Notes under the pieces: generated by a model | Told to the model about the DNA's origin: nothing | The model's database searches: none | What the model saw: the letters and a program-made list of their open reading frames with translations, nothing else | In this document: piece by piece, positions 32,767-41,962 of the stretch | How the letters are laid out: every line of letters starts with the position of its first letter | How positions within the stretch are numbered: the stretch's first letter is position 1 | Program-made: the position numbers and the translations under genes | DNA from: an uncultured Gemmiger sp. | Lineage (GTDB): Bacteria; Bacillota; Clostridia; Oscillospirales; Ruminococcaceae | NCBI GenBank assembly: GCA_944388215.1 | Contig: CALXHT010000007.1 | Coordinates: 1 to 64,000 of the forward strand | Reading direction: 5' to 3' | DNA length: 64,000 nucleotides

Positions 32767-33684
32767 ATGGCGAAGTACGTCATCAAGCGCGTGGCAATGG
32801 GCATTTTCAGTGTCTTTGTTGTGGCGACGCTTACCTTCTTCATCATGAACCTGGTCCCCGGCGGACCGTTCGTGGCCGAGAAATCCATCAGTGCGGCCGC
32901 CCAGCAGGCACTGAACGAAAAGTACGGCCTGGACAAGCCCCTGGGCGTGCAGTATGTGAACTATATGAACAGTCTGCTGCACGGCGATATGGGCCTGAGC
33001 CTGAAACAGCGCGGCCGTACCGTCAACCAGATCATTGCCGAAAAACTGCCCGTCTCCTGCCGCACCGCCGGCATTGCCGTGGCGGTGGCGCTCTGCCTGG
33101 GCATTCCCATGGGCTGTATCTCGGCGTACAACCGCGGCAAATGGGCCGATAACCTCATCATTGTGCTGGCCACCTGCGGCATCGCCATTCCCAGCTTCAT
33201 ATCCAGTGTGCTATTGCTATACACATTCGGCATGAATCTGCAGATATTGCCCACCATCGGCCTGAATGAACCGGCGGCCTACATCATGCCGGTGACGGCG
33301 CTGGCCATCTATCCCACCGCCTACATCACCCGTCTGATGCGTTCCAGCCTGCTGGATGTCATGGGCCAGGATTACATGCGCACCGCCCGTGCCAAGGGCG
33401 TGTCCAGCGTGAAGATCCTCTTCAAGCATGCCCTGCGCAACGCCATCCTGCCCATCGTCACCTACGTGGGCCCCATGCTGGCCGCCCTGATGACCGGTTC
33501 CTTCGTGGTGGAGAAGATCTTCACCATCCCCGGCCTGGGCCGCGACTTCGTCACCGCCATCACCAGCCGTGACTACACCCTGATCATGGGCACCACCATT
33601 CTGCTGGCCACCATGGTCATCATCGCCAACGTCATCGTGGATATCCTGTACAAGGTCATTGATCCGCGCATCAAACTGAAGTAA
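32767..33684 (+). CDS. oppB: Oligopeptide ABC transporter permease OppB
   Basis: 305 residues with six membrane helices. An N-terminal signature of the OppB/DppB class (YVIKRVAMGIFSVFVVATLT; PGGPF), then a first-helix loop and the EAA motif that docks on the ATPases (YMRTARAKGVSSVKILFKHA). The start at 32767 is chosen because the conserved class begins MxxYxxKR; the long frame upstream is leader. Its ribosome binding site is weak (GGAG about 14 bases ahead), so it may be translated less well than the later genes. First gene of oppBCDFA. Confidence 0.93.
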   Translation: MAKYVIKRVAMGIFSVFVVATLTFFIMNLVPGGPFVAEKSISAAAQQALNEKYGLDKPLGVQYVNYMNSLLHGDMGLSLKQRGRTVNQIIAEKLPVSCRTAGIAVAVALCLGIPMGCISAYNRGKWADNLIIVLATCGIAIPSFISSVLLLYTFGMNLQILPTIGLNEPAAYIMPVTALAIYPTAYITRLMRSSLLDVMGQDYMRTARAKGVSSVKILFKHALRNAILPIVTYVGPMLAALMTGSFVVEKIFTIPGLGRDFVTAITSRDYTLIMGTTILLATMVIIANVIVDILYKVIDPRIKLK

Positions 33685-33698
33685 AGGAGGAGCAAGCT

Positions 33699-34748
33699 GT
33701 GGAAAATCTCAAGAAGAATCCGTTGAGCCTGCACCTCAACGTGGACGACTTTGCCCCCGCTTCCAACGACGAGAAGGAAAGCCTCGTCATCATGCGGGAC
33801 AGCGTCAGTTTCTGGAAGGACGGTCTGCGCCGTCTGCGCAAGAACAAGATCGCCATGGTCAGCCTGCTGGTCATCATTCTCATCGCCATCTTCGCCTATG
33901 TGCTGCCCATGGTCTGGCCCTACGGCTACGACGAGCAGATCAAATACAGCGAGAACCTGGCCCCCTTCGAGTACGGCAAGAAGGAGCTGGAGCGCATCGC
34001 CGCCGGCGAGAGCGTCTTCCCCCACATCCTGGGCACCGACCGCAACGGCCGTGACTTCGCCGTCCGTCTGATGATGGGTACCCGTGTCAGCATGTCCGTC
34101 GGTCTGCTGGCCTCGGTGCTGGTGCTGGTCATCGGCGCCACCTACGGTGCCATCTCCGCCTTTGCCGGCGGCTGGGTGGACATCATCATGATGCGTATCA
34201 CCGATATACTCTACACCATACCGGACATTTTGCTCATCATCCTGCTGGGCATGGCCATCAAGGACCCGCTGGAAGCCCTGGCCCAGCAGCCGGGCTTCGG
34301 CTGGATGCAGAAGCTGGGACCCAACATGATCTCCATCTTCATCATCTTCGCGCTGCTCTACTGGGTCAGCATGGCCCGTATCGTGCGCAGCCAGGTGCTG
34401 ACCCTCAAGGAGAGCGAGTATGTCACGGCGGCCCGCGCCCTGGGCGCCTCGGGCGGCCGCATCATCAAGCGCCACCTGCTGACCAACTGCATCGGCACCC
34501 TGATCGTCACCACCACCCTGCAGATCCCCTCCTCCATCTTCACCGAGAGCTACCTGAGCTTCCTGGGCCTGGGCGTGGCGGCTCCCATGCCGTCCCTGGG
34601 CTCGCTGGCCACCGATGCCGTCAAGGGCATGAACACCTACCCGCACCTGCTGCTGGCACCTGCGGTGATGATCAGCGTCATGATCCTGGTGTTCAACCTC
34701 TTCGGCGACGGCCTGCGCGATGCCTTTGACCCGAAGCTGAAAAACTAA
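33699..34748 (+). CDS. oppC: Oligopeptide ABC transporter permease OppC
   Basis: 349 residues from GTG 33699 behind AAAGGAGGAG. A cytoplasmic N-terminal extension of about 45 residues precedes the first helix (ALVSLLVIILIAI-like at 51-65), a large outer loop ends in the HILGTDRNGRD motif typical of OppC/DppC, and the EAA loop reads YVTAARALGASGGRIIKRH. It pairs with OppB to form the membrane channel. Confidence 0.94.
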   Translation: MENLKKNPLSLHLNVDDFAPASNDEKESLVIMRDSVSFWKDGLRRLRKNKIAMVSLLVIILIAIFAYVLPMVWPYGYDEQIKYSENLAPFEYGKKELERIAAGESVFPHILGTDRNGRDFAVRLMMGTRVSMSVGLLASVLVLVIGATYGAISAFAGGWVDIIMMRITDILYTIPDILLIILLGMAIKDPLEALAQQPGFGWMQKLGPNMISIFIIFALLYWVSMARIVRSQVLTLKESEYVTAARALGASGGRIIKRHLLTNCIGTLIVTTTLQIPSSIFTESYLSFLGLGVAAPMPSLGSLATDAVKGMNTYPHLLLAPAVMISVMILVFNLFGDGLRDAFDPKLKN

Positions 34749-34769
34749 CGAGGGGAGAAACAAGACACC

Positions 34770-35771
34770 ATGAGCGAAAAGATTCTTGAAATTCAGGACG
34801 AACGCCTGTCTTTCTTCACCCCCGCCGGTGAGGTCAAGGCGCTGAACGGCGTGTCCTTCACGATGAACCAGGGCGATGTGCTGGGCATCGTGGGCGAGTC
34901 CGGCTCCGGCAAGTCGGTGACCGCCTACTCCATCATGGGCCTGACGGCCTATCCCGGCCGCCTGGTGGGCGGCAAGGTGTGGTTCAACGGCCACCAGATC
35001 GATGAGATGACCGAGAAGGAATTCCGCAAGATCCGCGGCAACGAGGTCTCCATCATCTTCCAGGACCCCATGACCAGCCTGAACCCGGTGTACACCATCG
35101 GCAACCAGATCGTGGAAGTGATCCTGCTCCACACCAAAAAGACCAAGAAGGAAGCCTGGGAGCGCGCCAAGGAGCTGCTGGAGCTGGTGGGTATCAACGA
35201 GCCGGACCGCCGGCTGAAGCAGTATCCCCATGAGCTGTCCGGCGGTATGCGCCAGCGCGTGATGATCGCCATCGCCCTGGCCTGCGAGCCCAAGCTGCTC
35301 ATCGCCGACGAGCCCACCACCGCCCTGGACGTGACCATCCAGGCCCAGATCCTGGAACTGATGCAGGACCTGCGCAAGAAGCTGGGCATGAGCATCATCA
35401 TGATCACCCATGACCTGGGCGTGGTGGCCTCCATGTGCGAGAAGATCGCCGTCATGTACGCCGGCCACATCGTGGAGTACGGCACCACCGACGAGATCTT
35501 CTACAACCCCCAGCATGAATACACCAAGGGCCTGATCAACTCCATCCCCAAGCTGAACGCCACCGAGAAGGAGCGCCTGGTGCCCATCGAAGGCACCCCT
35601 GTGGACCTGTTGAATCCGCCGGCGGGCTGCCCCTTTGCGCCGCGGTGCAAGAGCTGCATGAAGATCTGCCTGCGGGAGATGCCGCCCCGCACCGAGCTGA
35701 GCGACACCCATTACACCTATTGCTGGCTGCGCCAGAAAGAAGAATTTGAGAAGGGAGGCAAAGCCGAATGA
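34770..35771 (+). CDS. oppD: Oligopeptide ABC transporter ATPase OppD
   Basis: 333 residues. Walker [11 protein letters not shown] loop [15 protein letters not shown] signature LSGGMRQRV, Walker [13 protein letters not shown] and the switch His in MITHDLG. The C-terminal oligopeptide-transporter domain has the Cys cluster that can hold a 4Fe-4S centre in some members ([14 protein letters not shown]). Stop overlaps the oppF start by ATGA. Confidence 0.96.
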   Translation: MSEKILEIQDERLSFFTPAGEVKALNGVSFTMNQGDVLGIVGESGSGKSVTAYSIMGLTAYPGRLVGGKVWFNGHQIDEMTEKEFRKIRGNEVSIIFQDPMTSLNPVYTIGNQIVEVILLHTKKTKKEAWERAKELLELVGINEPDRRLKQYPHELSGGMRQRVMIAIALACEPKLLIADEPTTALDVTIQAQILELMQDLRKKLGMSIIMITHDLGVVASMCEKIAVMYAGHIVEYGTTDEIFYNPQHEYTKGLINSIPKLNATEKERLVPIEGTPVDLLNPPAGCPFAPRCKSCMKICLREMPPRTELSDTHYTYCWLRQKEEFEKGGKAE

Positions 35772-36766
35772 GCGAGCAGAAGAATCTCGTGGAAGTGAAG
35801 CATCTGCAGCAGTATTTCCCCGCCGGCGGCGTGGGCAAGAACAAGCGCTACGTCCAGGCTGTGGACGATGTGAGCTTTGCCATCCGCAAAGGCGAGACGC
35901 TGGGCCTCGTGGGCGAGTCGGGCTGCGGCAAGACCACCACCGGCCGCACGCTGCTGCGCCTCTATGAGCCCACCGACGGCACCATCATCTATGACGGCCA
36001 GGTCCTCTTCGACAAGGAGAAGAAGATCGCCGTGGACATGCTGCCCTACCGCCGCCGCATGCAGATCGTCTTTCAGGACCCCTATGCCAGCCTGGACCCC
36101 CGCATGACCATCGGTGACATCGTGGGCGAGGGCATCGACATCCACAAGCTGGCGGCCAACGAGAAGGACCGCCACGACCGCATCATCGCCCTGCTGGAGC
36201 GGGTGGGCCTGAACAGCGAGCACGCCAACCGCTACCCCCACGAATTCTCGGGCGGCCAGCGGCAGCGCGTGGGCATTGCCCGCGCCCTGGCGGTGAACCC
36301 CGAGTTCATCGTCTGCGACGAGCCGGTCTCGGCCCTGGACGTTTCCATCCAGGCGCAGGTTGTCAACATGTTCGAGGACCTGCAGCAGGAGATGGGCCTG
36401 ACCTACCTGTTCATCGCCCATGACCTGAGCGTGGTCAAGCACATTTCCAACCGCATCGGCGTTATGTACCTGGGCAAGCTGGTGGAGCTGGCCGACAGCT
36501 TCGAGCTGATCGCCCACAGCGTCCATCCCTACACCCGCAGCCTGATCTCGGCCATTCCGGTGGCCGATCCCAAGACGGCGCGCACGTCCAAACGCATTGT
36601 GCTGCAGGGCGACGTGCCCAGCCCGCTGAACCCGCCCAGCGGCTGCCGTTTCCGCACCCGCTGCCCCTACGCGGACGAGCGGTGCGCGGCGGAAGTGCCC
36701 CAGTTCAAGGAGGTCGGCCCCGGCCACTGGGCTGCCTGCCACCACCTGGACAAAGTGGCGGACTGA
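35768..36766 (+). CDS. oppF: Oligopeptide ABC transporter ATPase OppF
   Basis: 332 residues. Walker [13 protein letters not shown] loop [12 protein letters not shown], signature [10 protein letters not shown], Walker [13 protein letters not shown], switch His in FIAHDLSVV, and the C-terminal domain [15 protein letters not shown]. It forms a heterodimer with OppD. Start fixed by the overlap with oppD. A 192-base gap, with only weak hairpins and a weak -10-like TATAGT (36927-36932), separates it from oppA. Confidence 0.96.
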   Translation: MSEQKNLVEVKHLQQYFPAGGVGKNKRYVQAVDDVSFAIRKGETLGLVGESGCGKTTTGRTLLRLYEPTDGTIIYDGQVLFDKEKKIAVDMLPYRRRMQIVFQDPYASLDPRMTIGDIVGEGIDIHKLAANEKDRHDRIIALLERVGLNSEHANRYPHEFSGGQRQRVGIARALAVNPEFIVCDEPVSALDVSIQAQVVNMFEDLQQEMGLTYLFIAHDLSVVKHISNRIGVMYLGKLVELADSFELIAHSVHPYTRSLISAIPVADPKTARTSKRIVLQGDVPSPLNPPSGCRFRTRCPYADERCAAEVPQFKEVGPGHWAACHHLDKVAD

Positions 36767-36958
36767 CAGAAGATCCCGGGGTGTGCGTCCCGGAATTTTC
36801 GCCCGGTGTGCGGTTTTCACAGGACCATCACAAAAGAATTACAAAAGCCTGCAGGCTCTTGCACCGATGGTCCGCCGGGTTTATAGTTATGGTATTCATT
36901 CCTGAGGCAAAACCAGAGGGATTGGGTATAGTAATTTTTACATTGGAGGAAAAACCAC

Positions 36959-38695
36959 ATGAAGATGAAGAAATTTGTCGCTGTGGCGGTTGCCGGCTGC
37001 ATGGCTGCAACGCTGGCTGCCTGCGGTTCCACCGCCAGCACCAGCAGCGCTGCCGCTTCCGAGAGCACTGAGGGTGCTACCGCGGAAGCTGCTGCCGAAA
37101 CCACCGCGACCGGTTCCGGATTCACCGTTCAGCTCGGCCCCAACCCGGAGACCCTGGACCCCGCGCTGAACAGCTCCGTTGACGGTGCCAACACCATCAT
37201 CACCATTTTCGAGCCTCTGCTGCTGATTGATGAGAACAACGAGGTTCAGGGTGGTCAGGCTGAAAGCTACGAGGTCAGCGAAGACGGCCTGACCTGGACC
37301 TTCCATATGCGTGACGGCCTGAAGTGGAGCGATGGCTCTGACCTGACCGCCAAGGACTTCGAGTACAGCTTCAAGCGTATGGCGGATCCCAACACTGCCG
37401 CTCCCTACGCCGCGACCGCTGTGGGCATGATCGCCGGCTTCGACGAGGCCCAGGGCAATCCTGACCCCGAAACTGGTGAGCCCACCACCGATCCCAACCC
37501 CGACGCGCTGCAGGTCGTCGCCAGCGAGGACGGCAAGACCCTGACTGTTACCCTGAGCTACCCCTGCTCCTACTTTGACAAGCTGGCTGCTTTCGCCGCT
37601 CTGTCTCCCGTGCAGGAAGCCACCGTTGAGGCCAACGGCGACGGCTGGTGCACCAGCCCCGACACCTTCGTCTGCAACGGTCCTTACATGATCACCGACT
37701 GGACCCCCAGCGAGCGCATCGTGCTCTCCAAGAACCCCAACTACGTTGGCGGCTGGGATTCCAGCAAGATCGTCTCTGACAACATCACCCTCCTGCTCCT
37801 GGAGGACTCCAGCGCTTCCTACGCCGCTTACAACAGCGGTGAGGCCCAGCTGATCAAGGACGTTCCCACCGATGAGATCCCCAGCCTGACCAAGGCCGAG
37901 GACGGCGGCGACTTCTACGTGGACAGCATCCTGGGCACCTACTACATCAGCCTGAACGACCAGCGTGAGCCGTTCACCGATGTGCGCGTGCGCAAGGCTC
38001 TGAGCCTGGCCATCGACCGCGACTACGTGGCCAACGTCATCATGCAGGGCACCTACAGCCCCGCCTACAACATGGTCGGCCCCGGCATCGTGGATGCTGA
38101 GGAAGGCACCATGTTCATCGACAACGCCAACGGCGGCGAGCCCTACATCGGCGAGGACTACGAGGCCGATCTGGAAGAGGCCAAGAGCCTGCTGGCTGAG
38201 GCCGGTTACCCCAACGGCGAAGGCTTCCCCACCATCACCTACAGCGCCAACGACGCCGGCTACCACATCCCCGTTGCGGAGTACCTGCAGCAGGCCTGGG
38301 GTGAGCTGGGCATCACCATGAACATCGACAAGGTCGACTGGGCCAGCTTCCTGCCCCTGCGCCGCGCCGGTGACTACGACATCAGCCGTAACGGTTGGGT
38401 CATGGACTACAACGACGCTTCCAACATGCTGGAGCTGTTCACCACCGGCAACGGCAACAACGACGGTAAGTACAGCAACCCCGAGTTCGACGCCGCCATC
38501 GAGGCCTCCAAGGTCGCCGATAAGACCGTCCACTACGAGCAGCTGCACAAGGCCGAGGACATCCTCATGGAAGACATGGGCTGCATCCCCGTCGCCTACT
38601 ACAACGACTTCTGGCTGCAGAGCCCCTCTCTGAAGGGCACCTGGCACAGCCCCTACGGTTACTGGTACCTGCAGTACGGCTACATCGAGGAGTAA
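36959..38695 (+). CDS. oppA: Oligopeptide-binding lipoprotein OppA
   Basis: 578 residues. A lipoprotein signal with lipobox LAAC (Cys22) and a Ser/Ala/Glu-rich linker is followed by a family 5 solute-binding domain: LDPALNSSVDGANTI, EPLLLIDENNEVQGG, then WSDGSDLTAKDFEYSFKRM and VRKALSLAIDRDYVA. It captures peptides outside the membrane and hands them to OppBC. GGAGGAAAA precedes the ATG. Codons differ from the neighbours (many GCT, CGT and GTT), as expected for a very highly expressed protein. Being last and after a gap it can be made in excess. Confidence 0.95.
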   Translation: MKMKKFVAVAVAGCMAATLAACGSTASTSSAAASESTEGATAEAAAETTATGSGFTVQLGPNPETLDPALNSSVDGANTIITIFEPLLLIDENNEVQGGQAESYEVSEDGLTWTFHMRDGLKWSDGSDLTAKDFEYSFKRMADPNTAAPYAATAVGMIAGFDEAQGNPDPETGEPTTDPNPDALQVVASEDGKTLTVTLSYPCSYFDKLAAFAALSPVQEATVEANGDGWCTSPDTFVCNGPYMITDWTPSERIVLSKNPNYVGGWDSSKIVSDNITLLLLEDSSASYAAYNSGEAQLIKDVPTDEIPSLTKAEDGGDFYVDSILGTYYISLNDQREPFTDVRVRKALSLAIDRDYVANVIMQGTYSPAYNMVGPGIVDAEEGTMFIDNANGGEPYIGEDYEADLEEAKSLLAEAGYPNGEGFPTITYSANDAGYHIPVAEYLQQAWGELGITMNIDKVDWASFLPLRRAGDYDISRNGWVMDYNDASNMLELFTTGNGNNDGKYSNPEFDAAIEASKVADKTVHYEQLHKAEDILMEDMGCIPVAYYNDFWLQSPSLKGTWHSPYGYWYLQYGYIEE

Positions 38696-38732
38696 TTCCC
38701 TCTGATGCCGGCCATCCGCTGACCGTATAAAT

Positions 38733-38774
38733 ACACATCCCCGCTGCGGGTTTCTGCGGCGGGGATGTGTTTGT
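38733..38774 (+). terminator. Terminator after oppA
   Basis: A 12-bp stem (38733-38744 with 38759-38770), then TTGTTTAT. Confidence 0.88.
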
Positions 38775-38787
38775 TTATAGCCCTGAA

Positions 38788-38821
38788 AAAAGGACCGGTT
38801 CCTGCGGGAACCGGTCCTTTT
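38788..38821. terminator. Bidirectional terminator between oppA and argF
   Basis: A perfect 15-bp stem (38788-38802 with 38807-38821) with A-rich and T-rich flanks, able to stop transcripts from both sides. Confidence 0.88.
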
Positions 38822-38838
38822 GGTTCAGAGTTTCTTCG

Positions 38839-38862
38839 GTTCCTTCTTTGCAAAGAAGGAAC
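38839..38862. repeat. Perfect 24-bp palindrome, TTCTTTGCAAAGAA family
   Basis: GTTCCTTCTTTG followed by its exact reverse complement CAAAGAAGGAAC, directly behind the argF stop. A near-identical 24-bp palindrome lies behind the EF-G-like gene (59262-59285) and a related one at 59363-59386. Confidence 0.85.
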
Positions 38863-38867
38863 AAACA

Positions 38868-39863
38868 TCAGTCAAATTTGGCGCCCAGGGTGGCGGCCAT
38901 GACCGCCTTGATGGTGTGCATGCGGTTTTCCGCCTCCCGGAAGACGATGGACTGGGGCCCGCTGAACACCTCGTCGGTGACCTCCATCTCGGCGCGGCCG
39001 AACTTCTCGCCCATCTCCTTGCCCACCGCCGTCTTGTGGTCGTGGTAGGCCGGCAGGCAGTGCATGAAGACCGCCGTGGGCTTGGCCCTGGCCATGAGGG
39101 CGGCGTTCACCTGGTAGGGGGCCAGCGATTCGATGCGCTCCGCCCACACTTCCACCGGCTCGCCCATGCTCACCCACACGTCGGTGTAGACCACGTCGGC
39201 GCCCGATACCGCGTCGGTGTTCTCGCTCAAAGTCACGCTGCCGCCGCTCTTTTCGGCCAGCTCCCGGCAGGTGGCCACCAGCCCGGCGTCCGGCCAGTAG
39301 GCCTTGGGGGCGCAGGCCACAAAATCCAGCCCCATCTTGGCGCAGCCGATCATCAGGCTGTTGCCCATATTGTACCGGGCATCCCCCATGTAGACGAACT
39401 TCAGCCCCTTCAGGTGGCCGAACTGCTCCTGCAGCGTCAGGAAATCCGCCAGGATCTGGGTGGGATGGAACTCGTTGGTCAGGCCGTTCCACACCGGCAC
39501 GTCGGCGTACTTCGCCAGCTCCCGGACGATCTCCTGGCCGTAGCCACGGTACTCGATGCCCTCAAACATGCCGGACAGCACCTGGGCCGTGTCGGCAATG
39601 GACTCCTTCTTGCCGATCTGGCTGCCCGCGGGGTCCAGATAGGTGGTGCCCATGCCCAGATCGTGGGCCGCCACCTCGAAAGCCGACCGGGTCCGGGTGG
39701 AGGTCTTCTCAAAGATCAGCGCCACATTCTTGCCCCGCAGCACGTCGTGGAGCACCCCCGCCTTCTTCTTGGCCTTCAGCTGGGCCGCCAGGTCCAGAAG
39801 GTAGGCAATCTCCTCCGGCGTATAGTCCAAAAGCGTCAGAAAATCACGCCCCTGCAGATTCAT
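38868..39863 (-). CDS. argF: Ornithine carbamoyltransferase
   Basis: 331 residues. Joins ornithine and carbamoyl phosphate to citrulline (arginine synthesis, or the reverse in the deiminase pathway). The carbamoyl phosphate site FEKTSTRTR (51-59), HPTQ (about 133-136), the ornithine loop with DVWVSMGEP and the catalytic HCLPA are all present. No arc or other arg genes flank it, so the direction of use cannot be told. It is divergent from dinB; its promoter shares a -35 palindrome with that gene. Confidence 0.94.
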   Translation of the reverse strand: MNLQGRDFLTLLDYTPEEIAYLLDLAAQLKAKKKAGVLHDVLRGKNVALIFEKTSTRTRSAFEVAAHDLGMGTTYLDPAGSQIGKKESIADTAQVLSGMFEGIEYRGYGQEIVRELAKYADVPVWNGLTNEFHPTQILADFLTLQEQFGHLKGLKFVYMGDARYNMGNSLMIGCAKMGLDFVACAPKAYWPDAGLVATCRELAEKSGGSVTLSENTDAVSGADVVYTDVWVSMGEPVEVWAERIESLAPYQVNAALMARAKPTAVFMHCLPAYHDHKTAVGKEMGEKFGRAEMEVTDEVFSGPQSIVFREAENRMHTIKAVMAATLGAKFD

Positions 39864-39906
39864 CAGTATAACCCCCTATGCAGAAATTGTGCAACTTTAT
39901 ACAACC

Positions 39907-39935
39907 ATTATCGCACGTTTTGCGCCATTGCGCAA
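39907..39935 (-). promoter_or_regulatory. Promoter of argF
   Basis: On the minus strand TTGCGC (39935-39930), 17 bases and GATAAT (39912-39907). The stretch from there to the start codon is AT-rich and could hold an ArgR site, which I cannot establish. Confidence 0.6.
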
Positions 39936-39958
39936 CCCCTCTTTGTTTATGGTATAAT
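39928..39958 (+). promoter_or_regulatory. Promoter of dinB
   Basis: TTGCGC (39928-39933), a 19-base spacer and a perfect TATAAT (39953-39958). The -35 overlaps that of argF in the palindrome TTGCGCAA (39928-39935). The long spacer makes it weak unless an activator helps. Confidence 0.55.
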
Positions 39959-39979
39959 AGAGACAAAGGGGGTGACCGC

Positions 39980-41227
39980 ATGGCCAAAGTCTACTTTCAT
40001 GTGGATGTGAACTCGGCGTTCCTCTCCTGGTCGGCGCTGAAAAAGCTGCGGGAGGGGGAGACCCTCGACCTGCGCACCGTGCCCTCGGCGGTGGGCGGCG
40101 ACGAGGAAAAGCGCCACGGCGTGGTGCTGGCCAAGAGCGGCCCCGCCAAGAAGTTCGGCGTCCGCACGGGGGAAAGCCTCTTCTCCGCCCGGCTGAAATG
40201 CCCGGAGCTCATCGTCACGCCGCCGGACTTCGACTGGTATGTGCAGAACAGCAAGGCGCTCATCGCCATCCTGCACGACTACACCCCCGACGTGGAACAG
40301 TACAGCATCGACGAGGCCTTCCTCGACATGACCGGCACCGAAGCCCTCTTCGGCCCGCCGCTGACGGTGGCCCACACCATCCGCAACCGGGTGCGGGAGG
40401 AGCTGGGCTTCACGGTGAACATCGGGGTGGCGCCCAACCGGCTGCTGGCCAAGATGGCCTCGGACTTTGAAAAGCCCGATAAGGTGCACACGCTGTTCCC
40501 GGAGGAGGTGCCCCAAAAGATGTGGCCGCTGCCGGTGGGGGCGCTCTTCGGGGTGGGGCCCAGCGCCGTGAAGCGGCTGAACCGCTGCGGCATCTACACC
40601 ATCGGGGACCTGGCCCAGACCGAGCGGCGGGTGATCGTGGGCATCTTCGGCGCCCGGGGGGACACGCTGTGGAACTACGCCAACGGCCGGGAGGCCGACC
40701 CGGTGACCAAGCAGGCCACCCGGGACAACACCTACGGCAACAGCGTTACGCTGCCCCGGGACCTGGCAAAGCCCGAGGAGGCGGACGCCACCCTGCTGGC
40801 CCTCTGCGATTCGGTGGGGCGGCGGCTGCGCAGCGACGGCAAGACCGCCCGGGTGGTGACGGTGCAGCTGGTGGACAACGCCTTCCGCCGCACCAGCCAC
40901 CAGCGGACGCTGCCCGACCCCACCAACTCCACCGACCGCCTCTACGAGGTGGCGCTGCAGCTCATGCGGCAGATGTGGCCCGCCCGCCCCGTGCGGCTGG
41001 TGGGCATCAGCGCCGAGAAGACCGGCACCGACAATTTCGAGCAGCTGGACCTCTTTACCGACACCACCCGCCGCCAGAAACAGGAGGCGCTGGACCGCAC
41101 GGCGGACGCCCTGCGGCGCAAATTCGGCGGGGCGGTGGTGACCCGGGCCAAGCTGCTCACCCCCGAGACCCGGGCACCGGCGGCCCTCTCCGCCGCCAAG
41201 GAGCGGGACAAGGAAAAAAAGAAATAA
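39980..41227 (+). CDS. dinB: Y-family (translesion) DNA polymerase
   Basis: 415 residues. Copies past damaged bases with low fidelity. Metal-binding acidic residues in FHVDVNSAFLS and YSIDEAFLD, the thumb helix-hairpin-helix (FGVGPSAVKRLNRCGIYTIG) and the little finger domain are present. Near residue 370 QLDLF is a beta-clamp binding motif. The start at 39980 (MAKVYFHVD) is behind AAGGGGGTGA. The N-terminus closely fits the Pol IV/UmuC-like group of Clostridia. No LexA box is apparent in its promoter. Confidence 0.93.
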   Translation: MAKVYFHVDVNSAFLSWSALKKLREGETLDLRTVPSAVGGDEEKRHGVVLAKSGPAKKFGVRTGESLFSARLKCPELIVTPPDFDWYVQNSKALIAILHDYTPDVEQYSIDEAFLDMTGTEALFGPPLTVAHTIRNRVREELGFTVNIGVAPNRLLAKMASDFEKPDKVHTLFPEEVPQKMWPLPVGALFGVGPSAVKRLNRCGIYTIGDLAQTERRVIVGIFGARGDTLWNYANGREADPVTKQATRDNTYGNSVTLPRDLAKPEEADATLLALCDSVGRRLRSDGKTARVVTVQLVDNAFRRTSHQRTLPDPTNSTDRLYEVALQLMRQMWPARPVRLVGISAEKTGTDNFEQLDLFTDTTRRQKQEALDRTADALRRKFGGAVVTRAKLLTPETRAPAALSAAKERDKEKKK

Positions 41228-41237
41228 GGCAGCCTAG

Positions 41238-41271
41238 GGGCCGCGCAGACATCCGTCTGCGCGGCCCTTTT
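41238..41271 (+). terminator. Terminator after dinB
   Basis: A perfect 13-bp stem (41238-41250 with 41255-41267), loop ATCC, then TTTT. Confidence 0.92.
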
Positions 41272-41359
41272 GTCGTGCCATCGACCAAAAGCGGCCGGTC
41301 TGCCCAAGGGGCGCTGGCTCCGCACAAGGCGGAATCGAATGAGTGGAAAAGTCATTCTA

Positions 41360-41388
41360 TTGACGGTAACCTCTTTCTGTGCTACGCT
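41360..41388 (+). promoter_or_regulatory. Promoter of the lipoprotein-sortase unit
   Basis: TTGACG (41360-41365), 17 bases and TACGCT (41383-41388), about 90 bases before the lipoprotein start. Confidence 0.5.
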
Positions 41389-41477
41389 GGAGCGCACCCC
41401 GCAAAAATTGGTGAATCTGCACAAAAACAAGGCGAAAACAATGGAATAAATCACGATAACGCCAGATGGGGACCGGT

Positions 41478-41962
41478 ATGATTCCAAAAAAGAACTATTG
41501 CAGGCAGATAAGATGGACTGCACTTTTACTTGTGCTGGTACTGGCGGGCTGTGCCGCAACGGTGCGGGCCAAGGCGGGGCAGACAGTGTCCACGGCGCTG
41601 TTCGATTTCACGGTGAGCGAGGCCCAGCCCCTCACCGAGTATCCGGGGGTGACGGTGCCGGAGGACCGGAAGCTCATCAGCCTGGCGATGACGGTGACCA
41701 ACACCGGCACCGGGACACTGCCGGTCTTTGCCGGGGACTTCCAGTTCCAGTGGGGGAGGGCGAGTCGGATTTCGGCAGCTGTCTGGACGCGCTGGACGAC
41801 CAGATGATGCCCTACGCCCGGGACCTGGCCCCCGGGGAGAGCGGCGGCGGCCTGATGCTGGTTCTGGTGCCCCGGGACTGTGAGCGGATGCAGGTGGTCT
41901 ACCAGGAACAGCACGCCGACGGTACTCCGGCGGGCACCTACTTTGTGGAGGTGCCGCTGTGA
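41478..41962 (+). pseudogene. Frameshifted lipoprotein (DUF4352-like)
   Basis: The frame opens MIPKKNYCRQIRW with a lipoprotein signal (lipobox LAGC) and a beta-sandwich region (ISLAMTVTNTGTGTLPVFAG) up to FQFQWG, then shifts. The next frame continues GEGESDFGSCLDALDDQM and ends TYFVEVPL, overlapping the sortase GTG. Adding one G to the G5 run (41755-41759) restores about 161 residues, a single extracellular immunoglobulin-like domain. Loss of one base, a sequencing error or slippage would all explain it. It is the first gene of a unit with the sortase. Confidence 0.65.

Noticed and set aside
38885-39890. TTGCAC-18-TATACT as the argF promoter (close to its start codon)
   Set aside because: The -10 would lie three bases before the ATG, putting the transcript start inside the gene. 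The pair at 39907-39935 fits better.
39865-39905. ArgR operator before argF
   Set aside because: The region is AT-rich with TGCA and TATAAA pieces, but no convincing two-half ARG box can be drawn.
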